Position numbers and translations under genes: made by a program. From assembly GCF_019649055.1 (NCBI RefSeq), contig NW_026570230.1:496001-560000 (forward strand): a DNA stretch of 64,000 bases, read 5' to 3'. The stretch's first letter is position 1. Each line of letters opens with the position of its first letter. Below the pieces are notes generated by a model. It had not been told where the DNA came from. It saw only the letters and a list, made by a program, of their open reading frames with translations, and made no database searches. The stretch is from Paramacrobiotus metropolitanus (taxonomy: Eukaryota > Tardigrada > Eutardigrada > Parachela > Macrobiotidae). Positions 48,540 to 60,159 of this stretch are shown here, one piece after another.

Positions 48540-49590
48540 CGGATGTCGATAATAGCTCCCATTCTCAAACAAGAAGAACCGCAGAAATCGCTTTACCGCG
48601 GAGCTTGATTTGTTGTTGGCGGAAGAATCGAGCGCATAGAACCCATACGCAGCCCGCAACCCTGGGGAATGCTGCGAAAAGATCGCCGAAAATCTTACTG
48701 CTACTAAGGTGAATTTTGAATAGCTTTCATATCCGCTGGGTTACTGCACCAAGCTTATTTCATTTTTGTCCTCTTGTAGAAATTTAAAACACCGTTGACT
48801 GATCGCGCCTGCCAGGTTTGAGTAAAAGAACTGATAGAAGCATTCGTCAAACAAGATCTTTGAAATCTCGTACGAACTGGCACGGAGGAAATCTACGGCC
48901 GTATCGAAGCAGCGCTACTTTCTTTATCGGAGAGTAAGCGGGACGCACTTGCTTTGACTGCGCAGAAAAAGCAGCAGAAAACAGCTGAGGCTCTGAAGCG
49001 TAACGCGGAAACTGCCATCATTCAGAATGCCGGAGAATCGACGTTCACTAAAAAGAAGCGCGTGGATGATCTCGCGGACTATCGTCTCCCCTCTTCCAGT
49101 GCTTCAGGAGCTACTGACGGGTCTGATTACGATGAATGGGTTGATTCAGCTGCGGAAGAGGAAGCAGATTATGAAAAAATCTTATGAAAAAGCAGATTAT
49201 GAAAAAAAAGCAAAAACCGGATTATGATCCTGCGACGTTTGAACGTGAAAAGGCTGCCCGAAGACAGCGACAGAAGCGCACCAGACCAACAGCAGTAAAG
49301 CCGACCAAAACGTCAGATGAAATGGAAGCTGTCAAAGCTATTGCAAAAGGCGACAGACTGAAATGCAGCATCAAGGAAAAGAAGTTAAAACAGACACGAG
49401 AATTTAAAGAAAGGGAGATGGAGCAAGAAAAACAGCTAAGAGAGAAACAAATGGAACAAAAAAAAAGGAGCTCCGAAGCGCAGAAGATCAGCGAAAGTAC
49501 ACAATTCGCATGCGCGAATTAGATTTGCAAGAACGAGAAATCGCCTGCAGAGAGCGTGAAATTGCTCTTAAAAGAGAAAATAAGTGGTGA
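48540..49590 (+). pseudogene. Harbinger-associated Myb/SANT-like protein, broken
   Basis: A frame with FTAELDLLLAEESSA and GECCEKIAENLTATK is followed by a short GT-AG intron (about 48710-48780), then FKTPLTDRACQ, VKELIEAFVKQ and GTEEIYGRIEAALLSLS. This is the trihelix/Myb-like pattern of the Harbinger accessory protein, which helps transposase bind DNA. In-frame stops interrupt it at several points. A Lys/Glu-rich coiled coil from about 49250 to 49590 forms the end, with further frame changes near 49187 and 49490. Confidence 0.65.
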
Positions 49591-49830
49591 CTAGTAACGT
49601 GGATTTGAACTCCGAGTTGTAATAAAAAAAGACAGCAGCACACAACTTTATTCAGCAAACGTTACCAAATACTCTTCCAGACTTGGCGGCTCCAGATCAA
49701 AATACTGGCTAGCCTGATTGTGGTGGAGACAATGATGACAACTGATTAATATGACAGCCACACGATATAATTTGTTGATGGGATTGACGTACATCCGCAT
49801 CTGCTTTTTAAAATCAAGAAACGCGAATTT

Positions 49831-50634
49831 TTAAACCACCTCTTTAAAGCCCCACTCGACAGGCTCCCTCACCCGAGACATAGCTTTATTTAATGCTTTT
49901 TTTCGACGATCATTCAGTACTTCTACTTTTGAGAATGGCTTTTTCACAAGTTCTGCTCTTCCGTATCCCGAGTCACCAGAAATACAGAATCCGTCAGGAC
50001 CAACAAACGTTGTAAATTTTTGCTGCAGCGCGTCGAGAACTTTGCTGGAGGTTAGAAGAGTGCTGTCATGCATGGAGCCTCGGTGTCCGCCGTACAAACT
50101 GCCGATCATCCCATTTGGCAGTAACACAGCTTGCCACTTGGAGCAATGGTGACGCTTGTGTCCACTAAAACACTGGCGCTGATAGTGTTTAGGGCGGCTG
50201 ATTGGACGTGCAGTCCCATCGATGAAGCCAAAACATCCGCGTAAAATACCACCTTTTGCGGCTATGGCGCCAGCAAACATAACGAAATCCTCCTCGGTAA
50301 GCCAGGTCCGATTCCATTCTTTCACAAGCTATCTGGATGTCTTGTCGATGTGGTTTAGCACCCACATAAAGATTTGGCATAAACTGCTTTCATAGCGTAC
50401 TGCTTTCATAAAAAACATACGCAGATCAATCTACCGTGAAGGGTACACAAAACGACGCAGCAAAATGCACAGAGCTTCTACCCCGGACGCACGGTCACGG
50501 GTTGTTGTGATAACGACATCAGGGATCAAGGAGCGCTTTCGGAGATCTTCGATTTGGGGCATGGTAAAGCGAAAATACCGCCAGCTTTCTCGTTCAGTAA
50601 AAACTCGGATTAAAAGCGAAGGGGATCCAGTCAT
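49831..50634 (-). pseudogene. PIF/Harbinger DDE transposase, broken
   Basis: The N-terminal part (50634-50434) shows RFTMPQIEDLRKRSLIPDVV, typical of HARBI1-like helices. The catalytic part (50325-49831) carries CFGFIDGTARPISRP with the first Asp, then SGHKRHHCSKWQAVLLPNG, GGHRGSMHDSTLL and ISGDSGYG, as in DDE_Tnp_4. Between them the frame is broken: a stop codon lies shortly before the Trp-rich block at 50325, and phase is lost near 50400. The third acidic residue region (SRVREPVEWGFK) is present. The copy looks inactive. Confidence 0.8.
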
Positions 50635-51264
50635 CGCGTAGCTTCCGCTTTTTTAGTATGCATAGGAGCAAAAGAAACCTACGCCTAGAGATCAGTCTGC
50701 GTTTGTAGAGCAAAAAAAGATAGACGAATTTCATTTTCGAGATTTCCAGAATACGCGCAACGGGTCAGAGAGCAATCAGAAATTCAGTCACCAGCATATC
50801 CTCTGGCATGCGTGTCCATTTTCCACAAATTTGATCAACACAACATTTAAATATCAAAATAACACTTTCTCAAAACGAATCTCAAAAGTATCAGTTCCAG
50901 ATTTGCAGAGACAAAAATACAAGACAATAATAATTACAAAAATACAAGACAGTTAATTGTGTTGTAAGTGTAATATGCAGGTTGACACTTGACAGGAATG
51001 AAAAGTCAATGGTTTGCATAAGCGTTGTGTTAAGTCAGGCCGTGCAAAATCATGATTACGATTTTTTTACCATAACCGTATGTTATTTGATAAGAGATGG
51101 TTAAGGTATGGCTATGGTGTCTCTGCTGAAAACTTCTATTAATGTCCCAACTTAAGGAGAATTTATACTATGGTAGCAAGACTGAAACTGAGATTTTCGA
51201 AATTCTACAGTGTAACAAGAATAGTTACATCTATTACTGGGCGAAAGTTGAGTAGATTCAGGTA

Positions 51265-51298
51265 GCAACGAAAAAACTTATTCAAGTTTTTTCGTTGC
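51265..51298. repeat. 15-bp-arm hairpin
   Basis: GCAACGAAAAAACTT, loop ATTC, AAGTTTTTTCGTTGC. The U-run side and short loop resemble a stem-loop, but no promoter or RNA gene is evident. Confidence 0.8.
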
Positions 51299-51774
51299 CG
51301 ACCAGGAGCGATTTAGCGGGCTAGCGTATCTTTCTACAGTACTGCCACCTGTCAAAATTCGTGAAAGAAAGATTGCACCGAGATGTGCTTTCTTTCAATC
51401 TGGAATATGCCTTGTGGCTGTTATATTCCATGCCAGATTGCAAGTGTAATAAGACCAGACAAGGCTCATGTTTACACAGTGAGGACGAACACAGCATAAC
51501 AAAGGCGCTAGACAATGGAAACACGTAGCGCTATCCCGTGAGTGCACATGAGAAATTGGCCAAAGTCCACTCTTCGCTGTGCATACAATCAGTGTGGCGG
51601 CACTGCAAGCGCAGAATCGGTAAGACCAAAGGAACGCGCAGAACAAAAGAAGGTTCTTCGCCACTTTCTGAAAAATTTTCCAAAATTGACTTCTAAACTC
51701 AATAATAATTTTCAAAGATGTCAGAAAATTCTGACATTTGATCAGATTTAAGAAAAATCATTTTCAAGAAGAAG

Positions 51775-51896
51775 TGTGGAGCGTTTTTATGAAAAATATT
51801 TGCGTATTTTGTAAAAAATAAAAGAAAGTAACTTTGAGTGTAAAAAAGTTTGTTTTTTTCAAGAACGGTTCAGTTTTTTGGAAAAAACGCTCCACA
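51775..51896. mobile_element. 122-bp MITE-like element
   Basis: TGTGGAGCGTTTTT at 51775 is inverted at 51883-51896. The interior is A/T-rich. No flanking duplication is recognised. Confidence 0.65.
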
Positions 51897-53229
51897 GAAC
51901 TTTAGTCATTTTAGCGGAACACATCGCTACGCTTGAAAGAAAAATTTCAAAAATGTGCTTGAATTGTTATTGCTTCCGGAAAATAACTGCTTTTGATCAG
52001 TGACTTTTACATTTTAAAATTGTCTAACCAATTTCAGACTTTCAATGTATGTAGCGAAAATACCACAGCGTTAGGTCAGATGTGTAGTTATGAAGAAGCA
52101 CAAGCGCACGCATTGCGCCAGCGAGAATAGTCAAAAGAGGTCGAAATCGGTATAATCTCTTCTTAAGTGTCCTGCCTATATGCGACATACACAATTACTA
52201 CGTATTACTTGCAAGTGCCTGTATGACACGTGCCTTTTACTCTGGCATATTACAGATATTTTCACATAGAAGCGTTTATTAACTATTGCACAAGAGTACT
52301 TACGATAGTGCAATATAAACCGAATATTTAGTATAGCGAAGAGCAGAATCACGTTAGTTTTTCCTCATACCTGTAGGATTGCTTTGTTTATTCTGTTTGC
52401 AATTGTTTGCTGTCATCAATATCGTGACAGTATGTGCATTTTAAAACATGTACTACAATTTGCACTACTGTTACATACTTATCGGCGTAACATGCACTAC
52501 TTAAAATTAACTATATGATATAGTATGATACAACATTAAAACCATTCTATTACAAAGCCTGGGATATATTCAGGATATCATTTTCAAGGTCACTCGAAAG
52601 CTTTGAAAATAAGTATTAATTTACTTTATTTGAATAACACAATAGTTACAATATGTTCAAAAGTACGGTTGAATTATTTTACAGTACTAACTCGTTGACA
52701 CTATTGTAGAGTAACGAAAAAAGCTGTCAAGTGCACGGTTATTCTACAGTAATCAAAGTTATAATAGTTTACTTAAGTAGTAATAAGACCACTAGAAAAG
52801 GCATAAAAAATAATGGCGAGAATTTTGCTAGTTTTGTACTTCAGCGGCACGTCGCGTGCCGTATTGTACAATTTTATATCCTGTACCAGCGTGACAATAG
52901 CCTTTTTTGTTTATGTCATGTTTGTTGTTCTTGCTCATAATGCAAGGTCCGGGCGTAAACGATTCCATAAATTAAGCAGAACTTTGTTGAGTAATTCAAG
53001 CAACGCGCAGTTTGCCAGCAGATGTGACCCAAGGTGAAATAAATCGGTACACTTGCCATTTTCTGACTGTCTGACTTTCTCACATTCGACGAATTGTTAA
53101 CGACATGGAATTCATAATTGTGTTTTTTATATTAGTAGTGATTTAACAAACTGGAGAAATCCAGAAATAAAATTTTCCCGTAGAGTATACTGCATTACTG
53201 CATGTATACTGCCTTACTACATTAAGTAC

Positions 53230-53265
53230 GTTAGCCATGCAGTACTGCATTACTGCATGGCTAAC
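53230..53265. repeat. 15-bp-arm hairpin within a TACTGCAT-rich patch
   Basis: GTTAGCCATGCAGTA, loop CTGCAT, TACTGCATGGCTAAC. The patch from 53188 repeats TATACTGCATTACTGCATG-like words. Confidence 0.8.
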
Positions 53266-53466
53266 GCATATGGCAGTACATGGTGGTGCGTGAACAATAC
53301 ACCGACGAGACATGGGCGTGTGTCAGTGTAGCAAAGCAACGATATGATGTACATATTTATACTTGATATTACGTTGTGATATTACATAATTAGTAAAAAG
53401 ACGTCAGAGAACTAAGTGAAGTCATGACAAACTTGGCGTGAAGGCCATTTTTGTGGTATTCAACGA

Positions 53467-55139
53467 ATGTCTCTGGACAATATTGAAATTGCTATTGCCA
53501 CGTTAACCACGTCCGGCCCGCCTACTATGGAAAAAGCAAAGGAATCCCCGACGCTGCTCAAGTTCGAGCCAGGCTCCATGGTGTGGAAAGCATGGCGTTC
53601 CCGTTATAACAATAATGTTAAAATACAGGAACTCACCACGGAGGACGATCAAAAGCGGCTGCTATTGGACTCACTAGGAGTGGAAGCACGTGAGATGTTG
53701 TTCGCCATGTGTCTTCCTCAAGATCCCGCAGAGTTAAAGCTGGATGAAGTCATGCCCATCTCGAGCATGCATACGTAAAGAAGACACTGTAGTCAACAGA
53801 ATGGGCGAACTTTTTCCTCCTGAAGCAGGAAGTTGGTGAAACCCTTTTGGATTTTGCCAATAAGCTGCGGAGGAAGGCGGCGTTGTGTTCTTTTCCGGCG
53901 GACGCGTTGGAGGGGAACATGCGCGCGGCCTTCCTGAACGGAGTCCAAAATGAAGCGACGCAGCGCCATTTGCGAACCAAGGAAATCGATGTTCTGGCGA
54001 AAGCGCTGGATATCGCAGAGCAGTATGAGCTGGCGCAGCTGAAACGGACAGCCACTACTACTGAAGTGGCGAGGATCGGCGGCGGCCAGAAGGGACGTTC
54101 GGGGCCACATCCGAAGGGACGTAACGGTGGTACTCGGCCTGGGCGTGGTGACGGAAACAGTGGAAAGATGGCCGGCAGCAGCGGCGCATGCTACGCGTGT
54201 GGCGGGAAAAGGCATGTGAAGGCCGATCGCTGGGCAAAGGAAGCGACGTGCAGAAAGTGCGGCAAGAAAGGTCACGTCGCAAAGGCGTGCAAACCTGCGC
54301 CAAAGGGCGACAGAGGCGGCGGTGGTCGTCGGACGTGGACAATGCAGGAAGACTTCGACGTCCTGGCTATCGGTGACGAAGTGGAAGGATCGATTCGGGT
54401 ACCGATCACCTTGAACGATTCCCGTGTGTCCATGCTGCTGGATACGGGATCAGGTGTGACGATTATTACGGCGAGCACGTGGAGACAGATCGGCTCGCCG
54501 AAGCTGACGCTTTATGCCACACCGCTGCGAAGTTTCACGGGCCATCCGATCCAGGTGATCGGAAGTTCAATGATGCCGGTGGTATATGGACGGAGAAGGA
54601 AGTCACTGCCCGTCGTCGTCGTAGCCCGTGGAGGTGACGTGCTGGGACGCGACTGGATCAAAGCGCTAGACCTCAATCATCTGAGTCTGAAAGAGCTGCA
54701 AGTGTCTGCGGTCTCAAAAGTCACCGCTCGTGCAACTGTCCAGAGCATCCTGGATTGCCACAGCAGCGTATTTCGCGATGAACTTGGGCGCTGCAAGGAA
54801 TTTAAGGCGCACCTCTACTTGAAGGAAGGCGCGAAGCCGATATTCTGTAAGCCATGGACGGTCCTGTTCGCCTATCGGGACGCAGTGGAGAAAGACCTAG
54901 AGCGCTTGGTGGAAAGAGGGATGCTCACGCCTGTGGAGCATGCGGAGTGGGCTGCACCCATTGTTGGAACGCAGAAGCGAGCCGCAGACATCCGCACGTG
55001 CGCTGATCTGAGCACAGGATTGAATGACTCGCTCGACGTGCAAACCTATCCGCTGCCACTCCCGATGAACTGTTTGCCAAGTGGAACGGGGGCGACAAGT
55101 TCAGCAGCCTGGATCTGGCAGAAGCGTATGCGCAAATAG
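53467..55139 (+). pseudogene. gag-protease-RT start of Ty3/gypsy element
   Basis: Frame 53467-53778 begins MSLDNIEIAIATL and looks like a gag capsid start. After a frame break the second frame continues through a capsid-like helical region and two zinc knuckles near 54190-54290: the first CxxC...H has Asp in place of the last Cys; the second (CRKCGKKGHVAKAC) is intact. The aspartic protease motif LLDTGSGVTII is near 54440. The RT fingers region begins after 54780, then the frame breaks near 55070. Confidence 0.85.
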
Positions 55140-55860
55140 AGCTGGACGACGAAAGTGAACAACTTGTTGTCATCAACACGCATAAAGGTCTGTTCAGGTA
55201 CAACCGTTTGCCGTTTGGAGTCGCAAGCGGACCAAGCATATTCCAGCAAATCATTGAGCGCATACTGCAAGACTGCGAGGGCGTGCCGGTGTATATTGAC
55301 GACATTATCGTCACGGGCAAGACGGACGAGGAACACCAGCGGAACTTGGAAGCGGTGTTAGAACGGCTGGAGAAGTACGGACTACGCGTGAAACTGTCGA
55401 AGTGCAGATTCATGCAGGAATCGGTCGAGTATCTGGGTTTTGTGGTGGATCGCCGCGGGGGACACATATCCCAGGATCGCGTGAAAGCACTAGTGGACAT
55501 GAAGATGCCCACCAACGTCAGTGATTTACGTGCTTACTTAGGCATGGTAAATCACTACGCCAAGTTCGTACCGAACCTGTCCGCAGAGTGCAGTCAGTTT
55601 CACTGCCTATTAAAGTCCGGCGCACCATGGGAATGGACGACTGAGTGTGCGAAGCAGTTTCAAGCACTCAAGGAAGAAATCGTCTACGCAACGTTCCTGG
55701 TGCACTTTAATCCCGCAATGCCGTTGGTGCTGGCAGCGGATGCGTCGCAGTATGGTGTGGGAGCGGTTCTGTGTCACCGTTTTCCCGACGGAACGGAAAG
55801 GCCGATTGCATACGCGTCTAAAAGTCTGTGTCAGCGGCGGAAAAGAATTACGGGCAAATT
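55070..55860 (+). pseudogene. reverse transcriptase and RNase H segment
   Basis: After the break the frame shows LPFGVASGPSIFQQII and the RT active site VYIDDIIVTG (YIDD box) near 55290, followed by the thumb (YLGFVVDRRG) and the RNase H start (PLVLAADASQYGVGAVL). It breaks again near 55830. Confidence 0.9.
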
Positions 55861-57192
55861 GAAAAAGAGGCACTTGCGCTCGTCTACGGCTGCAAGAAAT
55901 TCCACCAGTACGTGGCCGGCAAGGAGTTCACGCTGTTAACGGATCACAAGCCGTTACTGAGCGTTTTCGGCAAGCGGAAAGGTGTCCCAGTGGTCACGGC
56001 CAATCGACTTCAGCGGTGGGCGCTGCTGCTCATGGGATATACGTTTTCCATAGAGTACCGCCGCACCGAGGAGTTTGGTCAAGCGGATGGCCTCAGCCGA
56101 CTGCCGCTCCACTCCACACAGCTGGAGAAATACCCAAACCTGGGGATGGACAACGTAGTGAGCGCGCTGCATGTGGAAAGTGCCGAAAACATACCCGTGT
56201 CCGTGGAAGATATCGCAAGGGAAACGGCTGCCGATGCGGAGCTCCAGGAAGTACGCCAGTGCATCAGTCGCGGCTGGCCGGAGTCCGTAAGCGATCGAAT
56301 GCGACCGTACAAGAAGGTACAGCATGAGCTCAGTGTACTGAATGGCTGCGTGTGCTGGGGATCGCGCACGGTAATTCCCGAGAAGTATCGTGCCAGGATA
56401 CTGAAGCACCTACGCGCAGCACACATGGGCGCCGGGAAAATGAAAGGTGAAGCGCGAGGCTACTGTTGGTGGCCATCGATGGACAGGGACATCGAGCAGG
56501 TCGCCAAGGACTGCCGAATATGCACCGAGCGCGCGGGTGAGACAGCGAAAGTTCCGCTAGCGCAGTGGTCGGTGCCCGACGCCTCCTGGAAGCGCGTTGA
56601 CATGGACTTTGCCGGTCCATGTCGAGGTACGATGTTGCTCATAGTTGTGGACGCAATGTCCAAATGGCCCGAAGTGGTGCAAATGAAGCACGCAACGACG
56701 AAAGGAGTGATGGAGACGCTGCTCACGATGTTCAGTCGTTACGGTGTGTGCAATGAAGTTGTGTCGGACAACGGCACACCATTCACTTCGCAGCAATTTG
56801 TGGATTTCTGCAGCAAGTATGGCATTAAGCACACCAGGACGCCTCCAGGTCACCCGCAGTCAAACGGTCAGGCCGAGCGGTACGTGCAGACCGTTAAAGA
56901 CGGTGTTGCGAAGTTGATGGCCGACGGCCATGCACTGCCGGATGCGTTGCGCCAGTTCCTGTGGCGTTATCGAAGTGCGCCACATGCAACGACTGAACAG
57001 TCACCGCCCGAACTGTTTATTGGACGGCCGAACTTTTGCCGATGTTCCCACTCCATCCCCACGACGCCGGTCGAACGCGGAAAATTTTCGGATACCGTGA
57101 GGGAACCAAATCAGCGGATCCTGAGCTTGAGGAAAACTACGAAAGTATCCACTGACCGTACCTGCCGGAACCACTGCCATGATCACCTTTAA
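55828..57192 (+). pseudogene. RNase H end and integrase of Ty3/gypsy element
   Basis: The frame resumes in RNase H (QIEKEALALVYGCKKFHQYV, LLTDHKPL), then integrase: a zinc-binding HHCC region with His pairs near AAHMGAGKM and Cys pair DCRIC, then the catalytic core with Asp in VDMDFAGP, Asp in VSDNGTPF and Glu in SNGQAERYV. After about 57030 the frame loses similarity, so the integrase C-terminus is probably shifted. Confidence 0.9.
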
Positions 57193-57921
57193 CAGGACAC
57201 ACCGTACCGTGGCGCCGCACCAGTCCCTTCCCCCTCCGGACACGGTATGCAAGTACAACCAGTATTTAACCGCATTTAACCTTTTCCATTTTCTTTCTTA
57301 ATTTCTTTTCCTTTTGTATTGTCTTGATGAGACAGGTATATCTCATCGCTACCGTGAGGGATGTAGCGATAGAAGTTGTACAACCATAAGACCACCCAGT
57401 TATGATTCATCATTGCGTTATGAATTTCTGATCATTTTACCGGCTACAGTGAAACTTCTCTACAACATACACCCTCCGTTCCAGGCTTTCTGAATGTTAC
57501 AGAGTGGTGTATGTTATACAGAAGCACTACCCCCAATTGGCACTGACCTCAGGGGCTCAGGGGCACAGCCTCCGGGGGTGTTACTTAACCAAACAATTAA
57601 CAAAATATCAGAGTATGCACATTATGCGGTCTGAACGTTGGTTTTGCTGCCCTTTTGTATGCCTGGAGTTGGAAGATCCGGTACTAAACAGATTAAAAAC
57701 AGAAGCCGCAAATTCCTTTCAGAGACACCGAAATGGTTTTTTTCCCCAGCCTAGCCAACCGTATGTCACGCAGGGGTCGGTCCCCCTATCAAGAACTCGA
57801 TTGCGCTTTCTTTACGGTAAAATCGATTTTGTTCAGCCACTGTTTAATCACTTTGCCGACTGTGATAACACTCACAGGACACAGGCGCCTCAGGAGTCAC
57901 AGCTCATTTTTTTCACGCAAG
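57193..57921. other. region downstream of the retrotransposon
   Basis: A pyrimidine-rich stretch (57280-57330) and a possible LTR remnant are here; no match is seen upstream of gag. ACATACACC and GGTGTATGT form an inverted pair at 57465-57515. No gene is called. Confidence 0.45.
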
Positions 57922-57930
57922 GCTGTCGCA
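57922..57930. repeat. 9-bp target site duplication, left
   Basis: GCTGTCGCA is repeated exactly at 58831-58839. Confidence 0.8.
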
Positions 57931-58830
57931 GGCTACCGATCACTTCGGCCGTTTTCATATTGGCCACGCTCATTTCGGCCAAAGTTTTTCGGCCACCATT
58001 TACTTCGGCCGTCATTCATTTCGGCCGTCATTCATTTCGGCCGCAATTCACTTCGGCCAAATTACGTTTCTGCGGAAATAGGCCTTGCCTAAACTATTAT
58101 TCTGCAGCGTAAAAGTAACTGAACAAGTATTGTTAGTACGAAATTTTCTTCTGTTTCTACTTCATTTGCACGCACTGTTTTTCAAACAATTTTGGAAGTG
58201 CTATTGTCACCAATGCACCATCATGTCTCTCTTTTCCGGGTGTCCTTATTAACACATCGTCGACCGTCATAAGATCGATCACACGAAGTTTACCGTCCCG
58301 AGTGAGTTAATCGCACGATACCCAGAAAAACATAAAAAATAATAACAAATCATCAGATCTTAAATCACCTGAGAATAACGTAAGAATGAATACGAAAACC
58401 TAAAAAATCCTAAGAAAACCTTAGAAAACCAAAGAAACCTAAGAAACCAAACAAACCTAACAAACCATAAAAAACATAAGAATATCATCTGATCTGATCT
58501 GTGAGCTGACTGGTGTCGAAAAAAAAACCTAAGAAACCATAATAAACCTAAGAAGCCATAATAAACCTAAGTAACCTAAGAAACTATTACAAACCTAAGA
58601 ATCCTAAGAAAACATAAGAAAACCTAAGGAAATAGAAGGAGTCCTAAGAAAACCTAGGACGGCCTAAGAGGGCCTAAGATGGCCGACACATCCAGTTGCC
58701 GAAATGAGCATTGGCCGAAATGAGTGTTGGCCGAAACGAGTGTTGGCCGAAGTGAGCCACGGCCGAAATGAACGTTGGCCGAAATGAACCTGTGCGGCCG
58801 AAATGTAACGCGGCCGAAGTGATCGGACGC
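57931..58830. mobile_element. foldback element with TTCGGCC-repeat arms
   Basis: The element is 900 bp. The left arm (57931 to about 58060) is a run of TTCGGCC words spaced 10-15 bases apart; the right arm (about 58678-58830) is the same run inverted (GGCCGAA). The outer ends share CCGATCACTTCGGCCG in inverted orientation, and a 9-bp direct repeat GCTGTCGCA flanks the whole. The centre is a non-coding stretch and an AAGAAACCTAAG array. This matches Foldback-type transposons, whose inverted repeats are themselves repetitive. It carries no ORF for a transposase. Confidence 0.85.
58370..58680. repeat. CCTAAGAAA(A)CC array in the foldback element
   Basis: About 310 bases of units such as CCTAAGAAACC and ATAATAAACCTAAG. 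It is the reverse complement of the array at 36340-36480. Confidence 0.85.
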
Positions 58831-58839
58831 GCTGTCGCA
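58831..58839. repeat. 9-bp target site duplication, right
   Basis: GCTGTCGCA, identical to 57922-57930. Confidence 0.8.
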
Positions 58840-60159
58840 AGCCCTTCGTTGAAAATCTGGAATCCAGAGCTCTTTCTTTACATCCAAATCGTCAAATTAT
58901 TTTGTTGTGATTTAGCCGTATGCAGTGCGGAAAGGTTGTTTTTTGTACTGTGTTGTCGAGTCAACTTGGCACTTTTTCGTACAGTGAGTTATATGATATC
59001 CGGATATAGTAGTTTTCTTATTTTGTTCGCAAATCATTAAAATTATTCACAAAGCGACGGAATTTTAATGTTTACATCTTTGACGCCCAACACTTCATAT
59101 AAATTATAAGCATTTGGTCTTTTATTGCGTCATCTACCATGGGCGAAAGCAAGGATTATTGTGTCGGGAGTATGGTGAGTGTTGGCTTGGCATCTGAATT
59201 TCTTTTAAATCTTCATATTCTCTGTAATTATAATGTTCTTTTTTTAGGCTGATTTATTTTTTAATTACGTAGCTGCATGCATGCATCGTAACTCAACAGT
59301 ACTACTGTATATACTACTCACTACGAGTAATCGAGTAAATTAAGCTATAACAAAATTCCAACTTTGTTGAGTTCGCCAGCCTGACACACAAACCAAACTT
59401 CCAAATGTCTGTATCGCTTGATAGCCTTAGCAGTGGCGAATTTGAGGGGGGCAGAACCTCCAGAATGTTTTCGAAACTGGGTGAATTGCAGCATAATAGC
59501 CAGCATTGCTTAAAAATGTTCACCGATATTTCCAGAATCGAGAATATTGCAGTTTTTTGTGAATTTTCAATTTTCTCCAACTTAGCTTCGGGCTCCGCGC
59601 GAAAGACTGTTCATTGTACAGAGTCTGTAGTTTAGTAAATGAATTAATCATCCATGCCGAGTTGCCGACCATGCGTGAAATGTTGTGGCACCGCACAATG
59701 CGCAACAATAGTCCGCTGCTCTTTTGCTGAAATCTGAACTTCGATCGGCTGTTGGTGCGCTATTCTTTGGATGTTCGGTTTTGTTTAATATAGATTTTCT
59801 CGGGTTTTCTCAAGCCTTAGTTATTCTCGCTTTTCATTAGTTTTTCTTAGTTTTTTTGTTTGTTCCTAGGTTAATCTTGAGTTATTAGCTTTTTCCTAAC
59901 TTTCTGAAATTTAGGTTTCTCAGATTTTCTATGGTCTGGTAGGCAGTGTTAGCGTATTGTACGGTAAAATAGTGGATGGCTGTTCTGTTTTTTTGGTAGT
60001 GCCAAAAAAACCCTAAGCTATTTTAGCTGAGTGTGCGGCCAAATAGGCTAATAGCCAAATATTTATTATTTTAAAAATACCACTGCACTTTTTAAAAGCT
60101 TGCTTGAAAATTACGCTCAGTTGTTAAGTAGTTAGTAGCCCCTTTAAAATTTGGTAGAT
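58840..60159. other. intergenic region
   Basis: 1.3 kb without a confident gene. ATG at 59140 opens 12 codons ending at a GTGAGTG donor near 59175, and TTTTTTAG at about 59247 could be its acceptor; this may be a small first exon but there is no homology. A degenerate TTAGTTTTTCTTAG-like stretch lies at 59800-59940. Confidence 0.4.

Larger units (their letters stand above)
48142..51118. mobile_element. decayed PIF/Harbinger element
   Basis: The element holds two convergent remnants: a Myb/SANT-like gene on plus and a Harbinger transposase on minus, the standard two-gene layout of PIF/Harbinger. Near the ends, TAGCCATACACTTAACCAT at about 48152 is inverted, with one or two differences, at about 51092-51112. 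Exact ends and the expected 3-bp target duplication are not clear, so the limits are approximate. Confidence 0.7.
51119..53466. other. intergenic region with small inverted repeats
   Basis: 2.3 kb of AT-rich DNA without a gene. It holds three small inverted repeats annotated separately. The 5' LTR of the following retrotransposon should lie at its right end, but I cannot identify it. Confidence 0.5.
53467..57192 (+). mobile_element. Ty3/gypsy retrotransposon, internally broken
   Basis: Gag, protease, reverse transcriptase, RNase H and integrase follow in the Ty3/gypsy order (integrase after RNase H). Several frame breaks interrupt the coding: near 53780, about 55070, about 55830, and near the end after 57000. 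No pair of LTRs could be recognised in the 300-700 bases on either side, so the element may be truncated or its LTRs are diverged. GC content is well above the flanks, so it looks like a fairly recent arrival compared with the Harbinger copy. Confidence 0.9.

Noticed and set aside
52731-53037. Small plus-strand frames upstream of the retrotransposon
   Set aside because: All are under 75 codons, overlap each other and lack domains.
53000-57560. LTRs of the Ty3/gypsy element
   Set aside because: I compared the flanks for a direct repeat and found none, so I do not annotate LTRs or a primer binding site.
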